A stretch of DNA of 64,000 nucleotides from Pseudomonas asplenii (GTDB lineage: Bacteria; Pseudomonadota; Gammaproteobacteria; Pseudomonadales; Pseudomonadaceae). This document shows, piece by piece, positions 34,274 through 43,515 of this stretch (positions are counted from its first letter, which is position 1; each line of letters opens with the position of its first letter). The notes under the pieces are model-generated. The model saw nothing but the letters and a program-made list of their open reading frames with translations, was not told the origin of the DNA and ran no database searches. Where the stretch lies: the NCBI RefSeq assembly GCF_900105475.1, contig NZ_LT629777.1, positions 3,224,001 to 3,288,000 on the forward strand, given 5' to 3'. A program made the translations under genes and the position numbers.

Positions 34274-35088
34274 CCGAACGCACCCTGCATTTCATTTCCG
34301 GCCTGCCCCGTTCCGGTTCGACCCTGCTCTCGGCCCTGCTGCGCCAGAACCCGCGCTTTCATGCGCACATGAGCAGCCCCGTCGCTGGCTTGGTCGATGA
34401 CCTGCTCAATGGCATGGGCGGGCGCAACGAGTATTCGCTGTTCATTTCGGACCGCCAGCGCGGACGCATCCTGCGTGGCCTGTTCGAGCAGTTCTACGGC
34501 GAGGAATTCGAGGCGCCGGTGATCTTTGACAGTAACCGTTCCTGGTGCTCGCGCATGCCGCTGCTGCACAGCCTGTTCCCCGCGAGCAAGGTGATCGCCT
34601 GCGTGCGCGACGTGCCCTGGATCATCGACAGTATCGAACGGCTGGTCCAACGCAACGTGCTGTCGCCTTCGGCGATCTTCAACTTCCAGGCCGGCGGCAC
34701 CGTCTACAGCCGCGCCGATGCCCTGGCGAATGCCGAGGGCATGCTCGGCTACCCGTACAACGCCCTCAAGCAGGCCTTCTATGGCGAGCACGCGAGCCGC
34801 CTGCTGCTGGTGCGCTACGAGAGCCTGGTCGGCAATCCGCAGGCGGTGCTCGACGGCATCTATGACTTTATCGGCGAACCCGCTTTCAACCACGACCTGC
34901 TCAACATCCAGTTCGACGCCGAGGAATTCGACCGGCGTGCTGGCACACCTGGCCTGCATCACGTGAGGCCGAGTGTGCAGGCGGTACCGCGTTCGACGCT
35001 GCTGCCGCCGGACCTGTTCGCCCGTTTTGGCAATGACGCTTTCTGGCAACACCCGCAACACAACACTCAAGGAGTCCGGGTTCTTTGA
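34270..35088 (+). CDS. PAPS-dependent sulfotransferase family protein
   Basis: 272 aa. The 5'-phosphosulfate loop GLPRSGST (11-18) and the later VRYESLVGNP define the fold; VIACVRDVPWIIDSIERLV supplies the 3'-phosphate site. The similarity is to the broad bacterial group that includes protein-tyrosine sulfotransferase relatives; the acceptor cannot be read. It overlaps the GNAT gene and lies 46 bp before the autotransporter. No membrane segment, so cytoplasmic. Confidence 0.88.
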   Translation: MTERTLHFISGLPRSGSTLLSALLRQNPRFHAHMSSPVAGLVDDLLNGMGGRNEYSLFISDRQRGRILRGLFEQFYGEEFEAPVIFDSNRSWCSRMPLLHSLFPASKVIACVRDVPWIIDSIERLVQRNVLSPSAIFNFQAGGTVYSRADALANAEGMLGYPYNALKQAFYGEHASRLLLVRYESLVGNPQAVLDGIYDFIGEPAFNHDLLNIQFDAEEFDRRAGTPGLHHVRPSVQAVPRSTLLPPDLFARFGNDAFWQHPQHNTQGVRVL

Positions 35089-35134
35089 CCGGCCCCTATA
35101 AAAACTAGAGAAAAACATTGGAGCGTACGACTGG

Positions 35135-38100
35135 ATGAACAAGGGTATTTATCGGTTGGTCTGGAACAGCGGGCTGGGTGCCTTGCAAGTTGTTTCCGAA
35201 GTGGCCAGGTCTAAGAGCTGTGGCGGTGGGGCACGCCTCACATCGGGCAGGGCCAGGATGCCGGCCTGGCCCCTGGCATTGCTGTCGCTGGGCATGGCGT
35301 CTTCAGCCTGGGCGACTCCTGGCTATGACGTCTACACGGATGCCGACTCCGGTGCGGGGTCCCTGCGTGACCGCTTGACCAGCAGCGGGTCGGTGCTGAT
35401 CAGTCCTTCGGTCGGGGCGATCACGCTCAACTCGGATGTGCCGCTGGCAGCGGGCCTCACCACCCTGCAAACCAGCGCTCCCGTGACCATCACCGGGGGC
35501 AACCTGGTGGGCGCTGGCGGCTCGTTGGCGTTCAGCGCGCCGACGGCGGCAACGATCTCCACTGGCATCTCGGGCCAGTTCACGGGTGCCACCGGCACGG
35601 TCGTGACGTTCCCGAGTCCCGTCACGGCGGGGGCTGCGGGCTCGAACGTGGCCTCGGGCACCGGCGGCATCGGGGGCGCAGGCTCGACGGGCAAATACTC
35701 CGTCATGGTTGCCACGCCAGGTGGTGCGGCGGTCAGCGGAACCCATTTTGCGCTGGTCAACAATGCGACCCTGACAGGGGGCAATGGCGGGACTGGCACA
35801 GCGGCGAATGGTGGTGCCGGAGGCGCGGGTGGCAGCACGGGTTCTTCCAGCTCGGGTAACGTTGGCGGCTCCGGCGGTAACGGCGGCTCGGGTGCCAGTG
35901 GCGGCGTTGCTTCCGCCGGTGGTGCCGGCCTTTCGGGCAGTTTTTTTGCCGTGACCAACAACGCCACTCTTTCCGGCGGCAACGGTGGCAATGGCGTTAC
36001 CGGTGGGGCTGGGGGCCAGGGCGGTGCCGGCAGCAGCAGCGGCAAGTACGGTGGTAACGGCGGCAATGGTGGCAACGGCGGTAATGGCGGCAGGGGTGGT
36101 GCCGGCGGTGCCGGGATCAGCGGTTACCAGATGCAGGTCACCAATACCGGGACGATCCAGGGCGGCAACGGTGGTCTTGCGGGCGCTGGCGGCACGGGCG
36201 GCGCAGGCGGTGTCGCGGGCATTGGCTTTTCCTTGGGGACGGCTGGCCACGCGGGGAGCAATGGCCTCAGTGGCACGGCGGGAGCGGGCGGTGTCGGTAT
36301 CGTTGCGACTGGAGACTCGACGATCTACAACGCCGGGACCATTTCCGGTGGCCTGGCCAATGGTGGCGCCGGTGCCCGTGCCGACGCGATCGATCTCAGT
36401 GGCGGCAACAACAAGCTGACCCTCGCCAGCGGTTCGGTGATCAACGGCAACGTCGTCAGCACCAGCGGCGGCAGCGACGTGCTGGCCCTGGGTGGCAATA
36501 CCGGCTCGACCAGCTTCGACCTCGGTTCGGCTGGCGCCCAGGGCGCCGCCGTGCAGTACCAGGGCTTCGGTAGCTTCCAGAAAGACGGCAACAGCACCTG
36601 GACGCTGAACGGCACCGATACCTATGGCAAGAACTGGAGCGTCAACGCCGGCACCCTGGCCCTGGCGGACAGTGCGAGCCTGCTGGGCTCCGTGGCGGTC
36701 GCCAATGGCGCCACCCTGAATGTCGGCAGCGCCACGATTGGCGGCGGCCTCTCCAACGCCGGCACGCTGGAGCTGGGCAGTACGGCAACGCCTTATGCAA
36801 CGGTCGGCACCGGCTCGTTCAGCCAGGGCAGCAGCGGTACGCTGCGCATCAATGCCTTGAGTGCGTCGCAATACAGCCAACTCAGTGCCAACGGCAATGT
36901 TCAGTTGAGCGGTACCCTGGACGTCAATGTGAAGAGCGGCAATACCCTGGCCGTGGGCAATCAGTTGAGTAGCGTGATCAGCACGAGCGGTACGCTTACC
37001 GGTCGCTTCAACCAGGTGACCGACAACAGCCTGCTGTTCGACTTCACGCCGACCTACAACAACAGCAGCGTCGACTTGAACGTGATCGCCGCCAGCAGCG
37101 GTAGCGGGGGCTCCAACGCCAACACGGTCCGCGGCAGCATCCAGGCCCTGGGCAATACCGCCGCCCAAGGCGCGGCAGGTGCGCTGGACCAGATCATTGC
37201 CAGCAACCCCAATGGCCAGTTGGCCAGCCATTTCGTCTCCCTCAGCACTCAGGAGGAAGTGTCCAGGGCTGCGACCGAGACGTTGCCGCTGATGACGGGC
37301 GGCTCCACCCAGGCGGCGAAGACCGCCCTGGGTAGCATCAATGGCGTGATCGAAGGGCGCAGCGACTCGCTGCGTGGCGGCTTGTCTTCCGGCGACAGCA
37401 TCCTCAGCGAGCAGCACCTGTGGATCAAACCGTTCGGTTCCTGGGCCGACCAGGAGCGCACCGGCGGTGTCGCCGGCTTCAATTCCAGCGTGGGCGGCCT
37501 GGCGTTCGGTCTCGACGGCAGCCTCAACGATCGCTGGATGCTCGGCAGCGCGTTCATCTATGCCAAGGCGGACACCCACAGCACCGGTGATACCGCTCGC
37601 CAGCAACTGAACACCGATGTCTACCAGTTGGTCGGCTACGGCACCTATCACCTGGACGACAGGACCAACCTGAACTTCCAGGTCGACGGTGGGCAGAACC
37701 ACAACGATGGCAAACGTGACCTGGACTTTGCCGGCTTGCAGGCCAAGTCCAACTACGACTCCTGGACTGCTCACGTCGGCACCAGCCTGGACCGGACCTT
37801 CAGCCTGACCCCGGACACCCGTTTCACCCCTTCGGTGCGTGCGGATTACACCTGGATCAAGGATGAGGCCTATCACGAGAAGGGCGCCGATGAGCTGAAC
37901 CTGCAGGTCAAGAGCCGCAGTACCGACCAGTTCATCCTCGGGGTGGACGGCAAGCTGGCCCATGACTTCACGCAACAGGTGACCGTGAGTGGCAAGCTGG
38001 GCGTCGGTTATGACTTCCTGGCCAGCCGCGACTCGTTGACCTCCAGCTTTGCCGGTGCCCCGGGCACCACCTTCACCACCTACTCCAGCAGCCCTCAGCG

Positions 38101-38236
38101 TTGGCAAGTACGTGGTGGCACCGAGCTGAGCTACAAGGTCAACAGCCAGCTGCAACTGGCCGTGCGTTATGACCTGGAGGAGCGTAGCCACTACCTCAAC
38201 CAGACCGCGTCGGCGGAAGCTCGCTGGGCTTTCTAA
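35135..38236 (+). CDS. Gly-rich autotransporter (type Va) with extended signal peptide
   Basis: 1033 aa. The extended signal peptide region begins MNKGIYRLVWNSGLGALQVVSE and ends in SLGMASSAWA near residue 60. The passenger (about 61-740) contains three degenerate units near 185-370 with T/SGGNGG runs and x-V-x-N-x-(A/G)-T-(L/I)-x-GGNGG, then beta-helix repeats of the autotransporter-associated kind. The C-terminal ~270 residues are an outer-membrane beta-barrel starting WIKPFGSWADQ and ending in Phe. Probably a surface adhesin. TTGGAGCG is its ribosome site. A terminator follows. Confidence 0.93.
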   Translation: MNKGIYRLVWNSGLGALQVVSEVARSKSCGGGARLTSGRARMPAWPLALLSLGMASSAWATPGYDVYTDADSGAGSLRDRLTSSGSVLISPSVGAITLNSDVPLAAGLTTLQTSAPVTITGGNLVGAGGSLAFSAPTAATISTGISGQFTGATGTVVTFPSPVTAGAAGSNVASGTGGIGGAGSTGKYSVMVATPGGAAVSGTHFALVNNATLTGGNGGTGTAANGGAGGAGGSTGSSSSGNVGGSGGNGGSGASGGVASAGGAGLSGSFFAVTNNATLSGGNGGNGVTGGAGGQGGAGSSSGKYGGNGGNGGNGGNGGRGGAGGAGISGYQMQVTNTGTIQGGNGGLAGAGGTGGAGGVAGIGFSLGTAGHAGSNGLSGTAGAGGVGIVATGDSTIYNAGTISGGLANGGAGARADAIDLSGGNNKLTLASGSVINGNVVSTSGGSDVLALGGNTGSTSFDLGSAGAQGAAVQYQGFGSFQKDGNSTWTLNGTDTYGKNWSVNAGTLALADSASLLGSVAVANGATLNVGSATIGGGLSNAGTLELGSTATPYATVGTGSFSQGSSGTLRINALSASQYSQLSANGNVQLSGTLDVNVKSGNTLAVGNQLSSVISTSGTLTGRFNQVTDNSLLFDFTPTYNNSSVDLNVIAASSGSGGSNANTVRGSIQALGNTAAQGAAGALDQIIASNPNGQLASHFVSLSTQEEVSRAATETLPLMTGGSTQAAKTALGSINGVIEGRSDSLRGGLSSGDSILSEQHLWIKPFGSWADQERTGGVAGFNSSVGGLAFGLDGSLNDRWMLGSAFIYAKADTHSTGDTARQQLNTDVYQLVGYGTYHLDDRTNLNFQVDGGQNHNDGKRDLDFAGLQAKSNYDSWTAHVGTSLDRTFSLTPDTRFTPSVRADYTWIKDEAYHEKGADELNLQVKSRSTDQFILGVDGKLAHDFTQQVTVSGKLGVGYDFLASRDSLTSSFAGAPGTTFTTYSSSPQRWQVRGGTELSYKVNSQLQLAVRYDLEERSHYLNQTASAEARWAF

Positions 38237-38291
38237 ACCGATAGCACAAGCACATCCTCCGAGTGCAAGGCTCGGAAGGTGTGGCTGGCTG

Positions 38292-38326
38292 AAGCCCTTG
38301 GCGTCGTGAGACACCAGGGGCTTTTT
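38292..38326 (+). terminator. Rho-independent terminator after the autotransporter
   Basis: AAGCCCTTGG / CCAGGGGCTT stem (one G-T pair), loop with GTCGTGAGA, then TTTTT. Closely related to the terminators at 29572 and 30626. Confidence 0.88.
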
Positions 38327-38390
38327 CATCTGGACGCCATGGACGGCGCCTTTCTAAACTGATGGCGTTTTGGGGATAGGGGAGTAACGG

Positions 38391-39302
38391 ATGAATCGCA
38401 ACGAACTGCGCAAGGCCGATATCAACCTGATGGTGGTGTTCGAAGCGCTGATGCAGGAGCGCAACGTCACACGGGTAGCGGAAAAACTGTTTCTGGGTCA
38501 GCCGACCATCAGCTCGGCACTCAATCGCCTGCGGGCGATGTTCAATGATCCATTGTTCATTCGTGTCGGTCACCGCATGGAACCGACCGCTCGCGCCGAA
38601 GAACTCATTCAGTATCTGTCGCCTGCATTGGATTCGTTGTCCAACGCCCTGAGCCTGACCCACGACTTCGACCCGGCCAGCAGCACCATGACTTTTCGTA
38701 TCGGCCTGTCGGACGATGTCGAGTTCGGTCTGTTGCCCAACCTGTTGCGCGCCCTGCGTCAGGAGGCGCCGAATGTGATGATCGTGGTCCAGCACGTCGA
38801 CTACTGGCGCATCCCGGATCTGCTCGCTTCGGGCGATATCACCGTTGGCATCAGCCAGACCCGTGGCCTGCCGGCCAATGCCAAGCGCAAGCTGTTGCGG
38901 CATATCCAGCCGATGATCCTGCGCGCCGATGCTTCGTCGACGCCCATGAGCCTGGATGAATACTGCGCCCGCCCGCATGTGCTGGTGTCCCACACGGCGA
39001 ATATCAGCAGCCTGGCCGACGAGTGGCTGGCGGAAATCGGTCGCAAGCGCCACGTGGTGCTGTCGGTACCGCAATACAGCGCCTTGCCGGCCCTGCTGGC
39101 AGGGACTGATCTGATCGCCGGGCTACCGGATTACGCGGCGCTGGCCATGGCCGCGTCGGGCTCGGTGTTTGCCGAACCGGTGCCGTTCAAGGTGCCGACC
39201 CTCGATCTGTCGATGGTCTGGCTCGGCATCGTCGACACCGATCCGGCAGAGCGCTGGTTGCGTTCGCGGTTGGAAAAATTCATGAGCGATCGCGTGCTCT
39301 GA
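38391..39302 (+). CDS. LysR-type transcriptional regulator
   Basis: 303 aa. N-terminal winged HTH (NLMVVFEALMQERNVTRVAEKLFLGQPTISSALNRLR), then a periplasmic-binding-protein-like effector domain (about 95-300). RBS GGGGAG. It sits after the autotransporter terminator and 80 bp before the convergent tail-collar gene. The target is not evident. Confidence 0.93.
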   Translation: MNRNELRKADINLMVVFEALMQERNVTRVAEKLFLGQPTISSALNRLRAMFNDPLFIRVGHRMEPTARAEELIQYLSPALDSLSNALSLTHDFDPASSTMTFRIGLSDDVEFGLLPNLLRALRQEAPNVMIVVQHVDYWRIPDLLASGDITVGISQTRGLPANAKRKLLRHIQPMILRADASSTPMSLDEYCARPHVLVSHTANISSLADEWLAEIGRKRHVVLSVPQYSALPALLAGTDLIAGLPDYAALAMAASGSVFAEPVPFKVPTLDLSMVWLGIVDTDPAERWLRSRLEKFMSDRVL

Positions 39303-39382
39303 TGTGAGTCATCCCCGGCTGGGAAGATTTCATGGCTACCAGGATTCGATGTCGGCGTTGAATCGTCCTGGTGGACGATACG

Positions 39383-39949
39383 TCAGCAGTAACGAATGAT
39401 GTAATTGAGGTACAGGTTCGCGGGGCGGGTTTCCTTTGAAATGCGTGGCTTGCCGTCGGGACTCTCTTCATCCATATCGGTGGTTGGGGTCGGGGCCGAG
39501 TTGGGAACGTAGACGGGTACGCCTTCGCCGGGTTGAGCGGTGGCAGGACCCAAAATCACGTCTTTGTAGTTGTGTTCGTGGCCCTGAAAAGCATCCAGTT
39601 GCAGAGATCCGACCTGGTTGCCGCTATTACCATTCTGGGCGGATACCGTTCGTTCGCTCAGTGCCAGATCATTGCCGCTGTTGCCATCCACGCCACGCAC
39701 GAACCGACCGCGCAGGTCTGGAAGGTTGAAACTGTTATCATCCTGGGAACCGAAAGCGCTCCCGATAACACCATACAACTGCCAGAAAGCATCACGGGGG
39801 ACGGAACTACCGTCGCAGAAAAGCCAGCCTGATTTGGCAAGATTCGAGCGAATTTGATCCAGGTTGATTCCGGGCGCGGTGTCAGTTGCTGCCAACGGTC
39901 CAGCATAAGCAATCACTGAGCCGACAGGGAAGAAGTCATCGCTTTTCAT
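39383..39949 (-). CDS. Phage tail collar-domain protein (microcystin-dependent-protein-like)
   Basis: 188 aa. N-terminal collar domain: FFPVGSVIAYAGPLAA, GWLFCDGSSVPRD, FNLPDLRGRFVRGVDG; C-terminal end LYLNYIIRYC matches the family's N-YIIKY end. RBS AAGGAAA. No signal peptide and no other tail genes nearby, so this is a stand-alone collar protein, a type often found in non-phage clusters. It is co-oriented with the large regulator 83 bp upstream and may share its transcript. Confidence 0.88.
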   Translation of the reverse strand: MKSDDFFPVGSVIAYAGPLAATDTAPGINLDQIRSNLAKSGWLFCDGSSVPRDAFWQLYGVIGSAFGSQDDNSFNLPDLRGRFVRGVDGNSGNDLALSERTVSAQNGNSGNQVGSLQLDAFQGHEHNYKDVILGPATAQPGEGVPVYVPNSAPTPTTDMDEESPDGKPRISKETRPANLYLNYIIRYC

Positions 39950-40032
39950 CCAGCGTTTCCTTTTAAGGTTATGCAGCCTTTTTCCATGTGAAGCGTCTTG
40001 TTCATCATCAGAGCATCACCTCGTATGAGCAA

Positions 40033-42591
40033 TCAACTGCTAACCGCCAAATCGGTTCTAACCCCCGCCAATGCCAGCGCACAGGCGGTTTCGCGGTCCA
40101 TTCGTGCCCCCTCGGACATCAAGCGCCCAGCCAATGATGGTTCGAGCACACGGTCGATGATCTGGCGGCTGCGGGCACGAACCTGGGTGACGCTGATATC
40201 CTTTGCCTCTACCGGGTCACAAGCCGTGCCCGCATAGCCCAGCAAGCGTGCGGCATCAGTGGTACGCCCCTCGTGTACTGCCAGCAGAGCAAATAGGTCG
40301 GAGTAAAGGCCAAACCATTCCCAGTCCCTTCTTATTGAGGTTGCAATGAAGTCGGCCAGCGCTTTTCGGGCTTCGTGTATATGTCCCAAAAAAAGCAAGG
40401 CAGTCACGATGACTGCCAGAGACTGCAACAAAAAATTGTTTCCAGAGTGTCGGTGACTGCTGATCAGCTTGCGGCCAAAGTGCAAGGCATTCTCGTAGTC
40501 TCCCTCGATCAGGCTGAGTTCTGCGAGACCACTGAGTGCCCCCATTTTGGCGGTCTCCAGGTCTGCCGATACGGCAAGCCAGTGCAGTGATTCCAGGGGG
40601 AATCGTGCCTCGCCCCATTGATTTGTTTGCCGAAAAAAACTGACTTCCGCCAATAACCGATGCGAGCGCGGGCGGGCGGGCCAATCTGTCTGCTCAAGGT
40701 CAACTATTTCACCCAATATGCACTGGGCCTGAGTGACGGGGAGTACATGACTCTGGACGGCGCAGCACAGTGCCAGGAAAACCCCTCGGGGGTCATCAAC
40801 AGCCCGGTAATGTGCGGCTGCGGTCAAGGCAAACTGGCTCATTCGGGTATGGGATACGCCAGTGTACAATCGGCCTCGCTCCATCCAGTATCTTGCCAGC
40901 AGTCCTTCCAACTCCAGACGTCGGGGCTGGAACTCCTGCGCTATCAACGAAAGAGCGAGTGGTTCGATCGCAAGACAGCGCCTCCTGCCTTCAGCTGTCA
41001 TGCCGAGCAACATGAACAAAGGGCCGGCTGCCCCCATCAGCCTGACGGCAACTTCTGATTGGTGCGATAAACTCCAGTCAAGTGCTGCTTGCACGTTGTC
41101 GATTTCCACCCGCCATGCCTCAAGCCAGAGCAAGTCAGCGTAATGCCAATAGGTTTCATACGCCCGATCCATGAGGGTGGCTAAAGCGTCCGCGTGGCGG
41201 TGATGCAGTGGCTCGGTTTCTTGCGCTTTTTCCAGCTTGATCCTGCCGTATTCCCAGGCATATTCCGAAAGCCGAAACCGGCGGACAACGCCTTCTTCCA
41301 CATCGACGAGCGAGCGGTCCACCAAGCCTTCCAGCACATTGATGACCTCCCACTTATCCAGCGTCGAGTCGCCACACACGACACAGGCCAACTCCAGCGT
41401 GAAGCCGTTGACGAATACCGAGCAGCGACGAAAGATAATCTGTTCAAGAGATGACAGCAGGCTGTGGCTCCAATCCAGCGACTCTGACAGGGTCTGTCGT
41501 CGAGAGACTATGCCATGGCTACCACCACGGCTGAGGCCGCTCAGCAATTTCAACCGATCGCGCAATCGTGATTCCACCCCATTGAGGCCCAGCAGCGGCA
41601 ATCTGGCTGCGGCCAACTTGATAGCCAGGGCCAGCCCATCCAGCCGTCGACACAAGGAAATCACGGTCGCAACGTTATCCTCGGTGACCGCGAACGTTCG
41701 GTCCGCCACTTGGGCCTGGTCGGTAAACAGCCGGACGGAGCCGTGCTGATTGGCTTCCTCGGCAGTCATACCCACCTTGGGTACCGATAAACCGCCAAGG
41801 CGAAAGACGCGCTCGCTTTCCACTTTCAAGGCTGCCTGGCTCGTGACAAGCAATTTCACGCCCGGGGCGTTCACCCCGACCAACCAGGCAAATTGAGCGA
41901 CGGCTTCCAGCAGATGTTCGGCGTTGTCCAGCACCAGTAACAATTGCCGAGACTCCAGAGCGGTAAGCAGCGCCAATGACGGGTCGCTCGTACTCACCGA
42001 AAGCCCTATGGCATGGGAGATAACGACAGGTAGCAGCGAGGGGTCGCTGACCGCCGACAAGTCTATCCACACGTTTGCATTCTCAGGGGCATTGTGCAGG
42101 GCATAAGCCGCAGCCAGAGCCAGGACAGTCTTGCCAACCCCGGCCGCGCCCACAATTGATACCAGTGGATAGGTACGTATCAGCGCAATGAGTTCAGTGA
42201 GGTCACTGTCGCGACCCAGAAGCTTGCGAGGCGGGGCTGGTAGGTTGGGCATCAGCTTTTTTGTCAGGACCTGCAAAACCGGTCCCTGCAACTCACCATC
42301 AAGAGTCATTGCAAAGCGATACCCCTGGCCGGCAACAGTGACCAGTGACTGGGCCCCCAACAATTTTCGCAATGTTGATACCTGGACCTGCAGGTTGTTC
42401 TCTTCAACAAAGAGGTTGGGCCACACCAGGTCCAGTAACTCGCGTTTGGTGACCAGTTGCGGGCGTCGTTCGATCAAGGCCAACAGCACATCAAAAGCAC
42501 GGGCCCCCAGTGTTCTCTCGCGTCCATCAATAAACAGCAACCGTTGTGTGGGCCAAACCTCAAATCGCCCAAAGCGGTAGTTCAACTCCAT
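40033..42591 (-). CDS. Winged-helix / STAND-type NTPase / TPR regulator
   Basis: 852 aa. Residues 1-97 form an OmpR/PhoB-type winged helix (LGARAFDVLLALIERRPQLVTKRELL; VSTLRKLLG). An NTPase domain follows: Walker A GAAGVGKT at 148-155, Walker B-like LLLVLDNAEHLLEA near 210, and a sensor region. The rest is helical TPR-like repeats (about 480-830). Such regulators couple ligand sensing to promoter binding. It is divergent from the six-gene set starting at 42905, with a PhoB-style direct repeat between them. Target inferred from position. Confidence 0.9.
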   Translation of the reverse strand: MELNYRFGRFEVWPTQRLLFIDGRERTLGARAFDVLLALIERRPQLVTKRELLDLVWPNLFVEENNLQVQVSTLRKLLGAQSLVTVAGQGYRFAMTLDGELQGPVLQVLTKKLMPNLPAPPRKLLGRDSDLTELIALIRTYPLVSIVGAAGVGKTVLALAAAYALHNAPENANVWIDLSAVSDPSLLPVVISHAIGLSVSTSDPSLALLTALESRQLLLVLDNAEHLLEAVAQFAWLVGVNAPGVKLLVTSQAALKVESERVFRLGGLSVPKVGMTAEEANQHGSVRLFTDQAQVADRTFAVTEDNVATVISLCRRLDGLALAIKLAAARLPLLGLNGVESRLRDRLKLLSGLSRGGSHGIVSRRQTLSESLDWSHSLLSSLEQIIFRRCSVFVNGFTLELACVVCGDSTLDKWEVINVLEGLVDRSLVDVEEGVVRRFRLSEYAWEYGRIKLEKAQETEPLHHRHADALATLMDRAYETYWHYADLLWLEAWRVEIDNVQAALDWSLSHQSEVAVRLMGAAGPLFMLLGMTAEGRRRCLAIEPLALSLIAQEFQPRRLELEGLLARYWMERGRLYTGVSHTRMSQFALTAAAHYRAVDDPRGVFLALCCAVQSHVLPVTQAQCILGEIVDLEQTDWPARPRSHRLLAEVSFFRQTNQWGEARFPLESLHWLAVSADLETAKMGALSGLAELSLIEGDYENALHFGRKLISSHRHSGNNFLLQSLAVIVTALLFLGHIHEARKALADFIATSIRRDWEWFGLYSDLFALLAVHEGRTTDAARLLGYAGTACDPVEAKDISVTQVRARSRQIIDRVLEPSLAGRLMSEGARMDRETACALALAGVRTDLAVSS

Positions 42592-42904
42592 AGAACTCTC
42601 CGTTAAAACATCCAGTCGTTACCCGACCTTCGCCCGTGCCTTATCGAGAACAGATTTTCAGGAAATTTTCAGCACTGACCTTTGATCGGCTTCAGACTGT
42701 TTAAGGACTGAAGCGTACTTGGAGGAGGAAAGTTCGCTTGCCATCAGGTCATCACTCCAGTGGCTTACCTCTGGATGGGTGTTCTTGTGGGTTTGTATCG
42801 AAATACTTACCCAATGGTTCTCAGTCTTGTATTGAAACCTGATACATCGTTCAGACCATCAAACCATTCAGGTTGTGGCCAAATCCCGCCTCCAAGGAGT
42901 TTTC
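42592..42904. promoter_or_regulatory. Divergent promoter region with two kinds of direct repeat
   Basis: 313 bp without a gene. ATTTTCAG occurs at 42654-42661 and 42665-42672 (11-bp period, one helical turn, the geometry bound by PhoB-type winged helices), 63 bp upstream of the regulator. TTGTATCGAAA (42793-42803) and TTGTATTGAAA (42827-42837) are 34 bp apart nearer the + strand genes. CAAGGAG precedes the ATG at 42905. Confidence 0.55.
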
Positions 42905-43450
42905 ATGAGTCTTGTATTGCGCAACAACACCACCTACGACGCCCAGTATGTAATCAAGAAAGGTGCTCAAGTCATCGCACGCCTGCCAGCGATTACTCCC
43001 GGTGCGACCCTGAGCGTCCCAACCAATGACGTTTATGAAGTCATTGCCACCACTCTGATCGATGGCAACACTTACACATCGGCACCTATCTCGGTAACCG
43101 GCAGCATGGGGTTTCTGGCTCAAGTGCTGCAGGTTCCGGCGCAAGGTACCTATGAGTTTGACGTTCAGGAGTTTCCAAGCTCAGTGGCTGATCAGTTGGC
43201 CTTTCAAAAGACTTGCATAAACCCAGTGACATTCACTATCCGCAAGGACGGTAAACCCCTGCAAAGCGTTGTTGTTGATAGTTCGACACAAAACCAGACC
43301 CTGGACATCAGCAACACCTTCTACATCTATGCCGTGATCGAAGGCGTGACCACGGCAACACTGGTCACCAGCAACCCCAACGCGGTCATTACCGCATCGG
43401 TCAATGGCTCGATTCTGGAAGGTGGTTACTTCTCGTTGACCGCCGCTTAA
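42905..43450 (+). CDS. Small beta-rich protein, two repeats, unknown function
   Basis: 181 aa from the ATG at 42905 (RBS CAAGGAG). The protein appears to hold two related ~85-residue beta units, each opening with a short hydrophobic strand (SLVLRNNTTYDAQYVIKKG; NPVTFTIRKDGKPLQSV). No signal peptide, no Cys pairs. The second half resembles the C-terminal half of the next gene (VIEGVTTATL versus IMNGITTARI), so the two are paralogous. No family recognised. Confidence 0.72.
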   Translation: MSLVLRNNTTYDAQYVIKKGAQVIARLPAITPGATLSVPTNDVYEVIATTLIDGNTYTSAPISVTGSMGFLAQVLQVPAQGTYEFDVQEFPSSVADQLAFQKTCINPVTFTIRKDGKPLQSVVVDSSTQNQTLDISNTFYIYAVIEGVTTATLVTSNPNAVITASVNGSILEGGYFSLTAA

Positions 43451-43467
43451 GCCGATCAAGCAGTTGG

Positions 43468-43484
43468 GCTGGCATAACGCCAGC
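43468..43484 (+). other. Stem-loop between the first two cluster genes
   Basis: GCTGGC-ATAAC-GCCAGC followed by TTATCTGTTT. It could attenuate transcription or process the mRNA so that the first gene is expressed more than the rest. Confidence 0.4.
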
Positions 43485-43515
43485 TTATCTGTTTCATGCT
43501 GCCAGGAATACCCCA

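Noticed and set aside
35303..38329. 1008-aa open frame antisense to the autotransporter
   Set aside because: Caused by the Gly-rich repetitive coding; the forward frame has signal peptide, repeats and beta-barrel.
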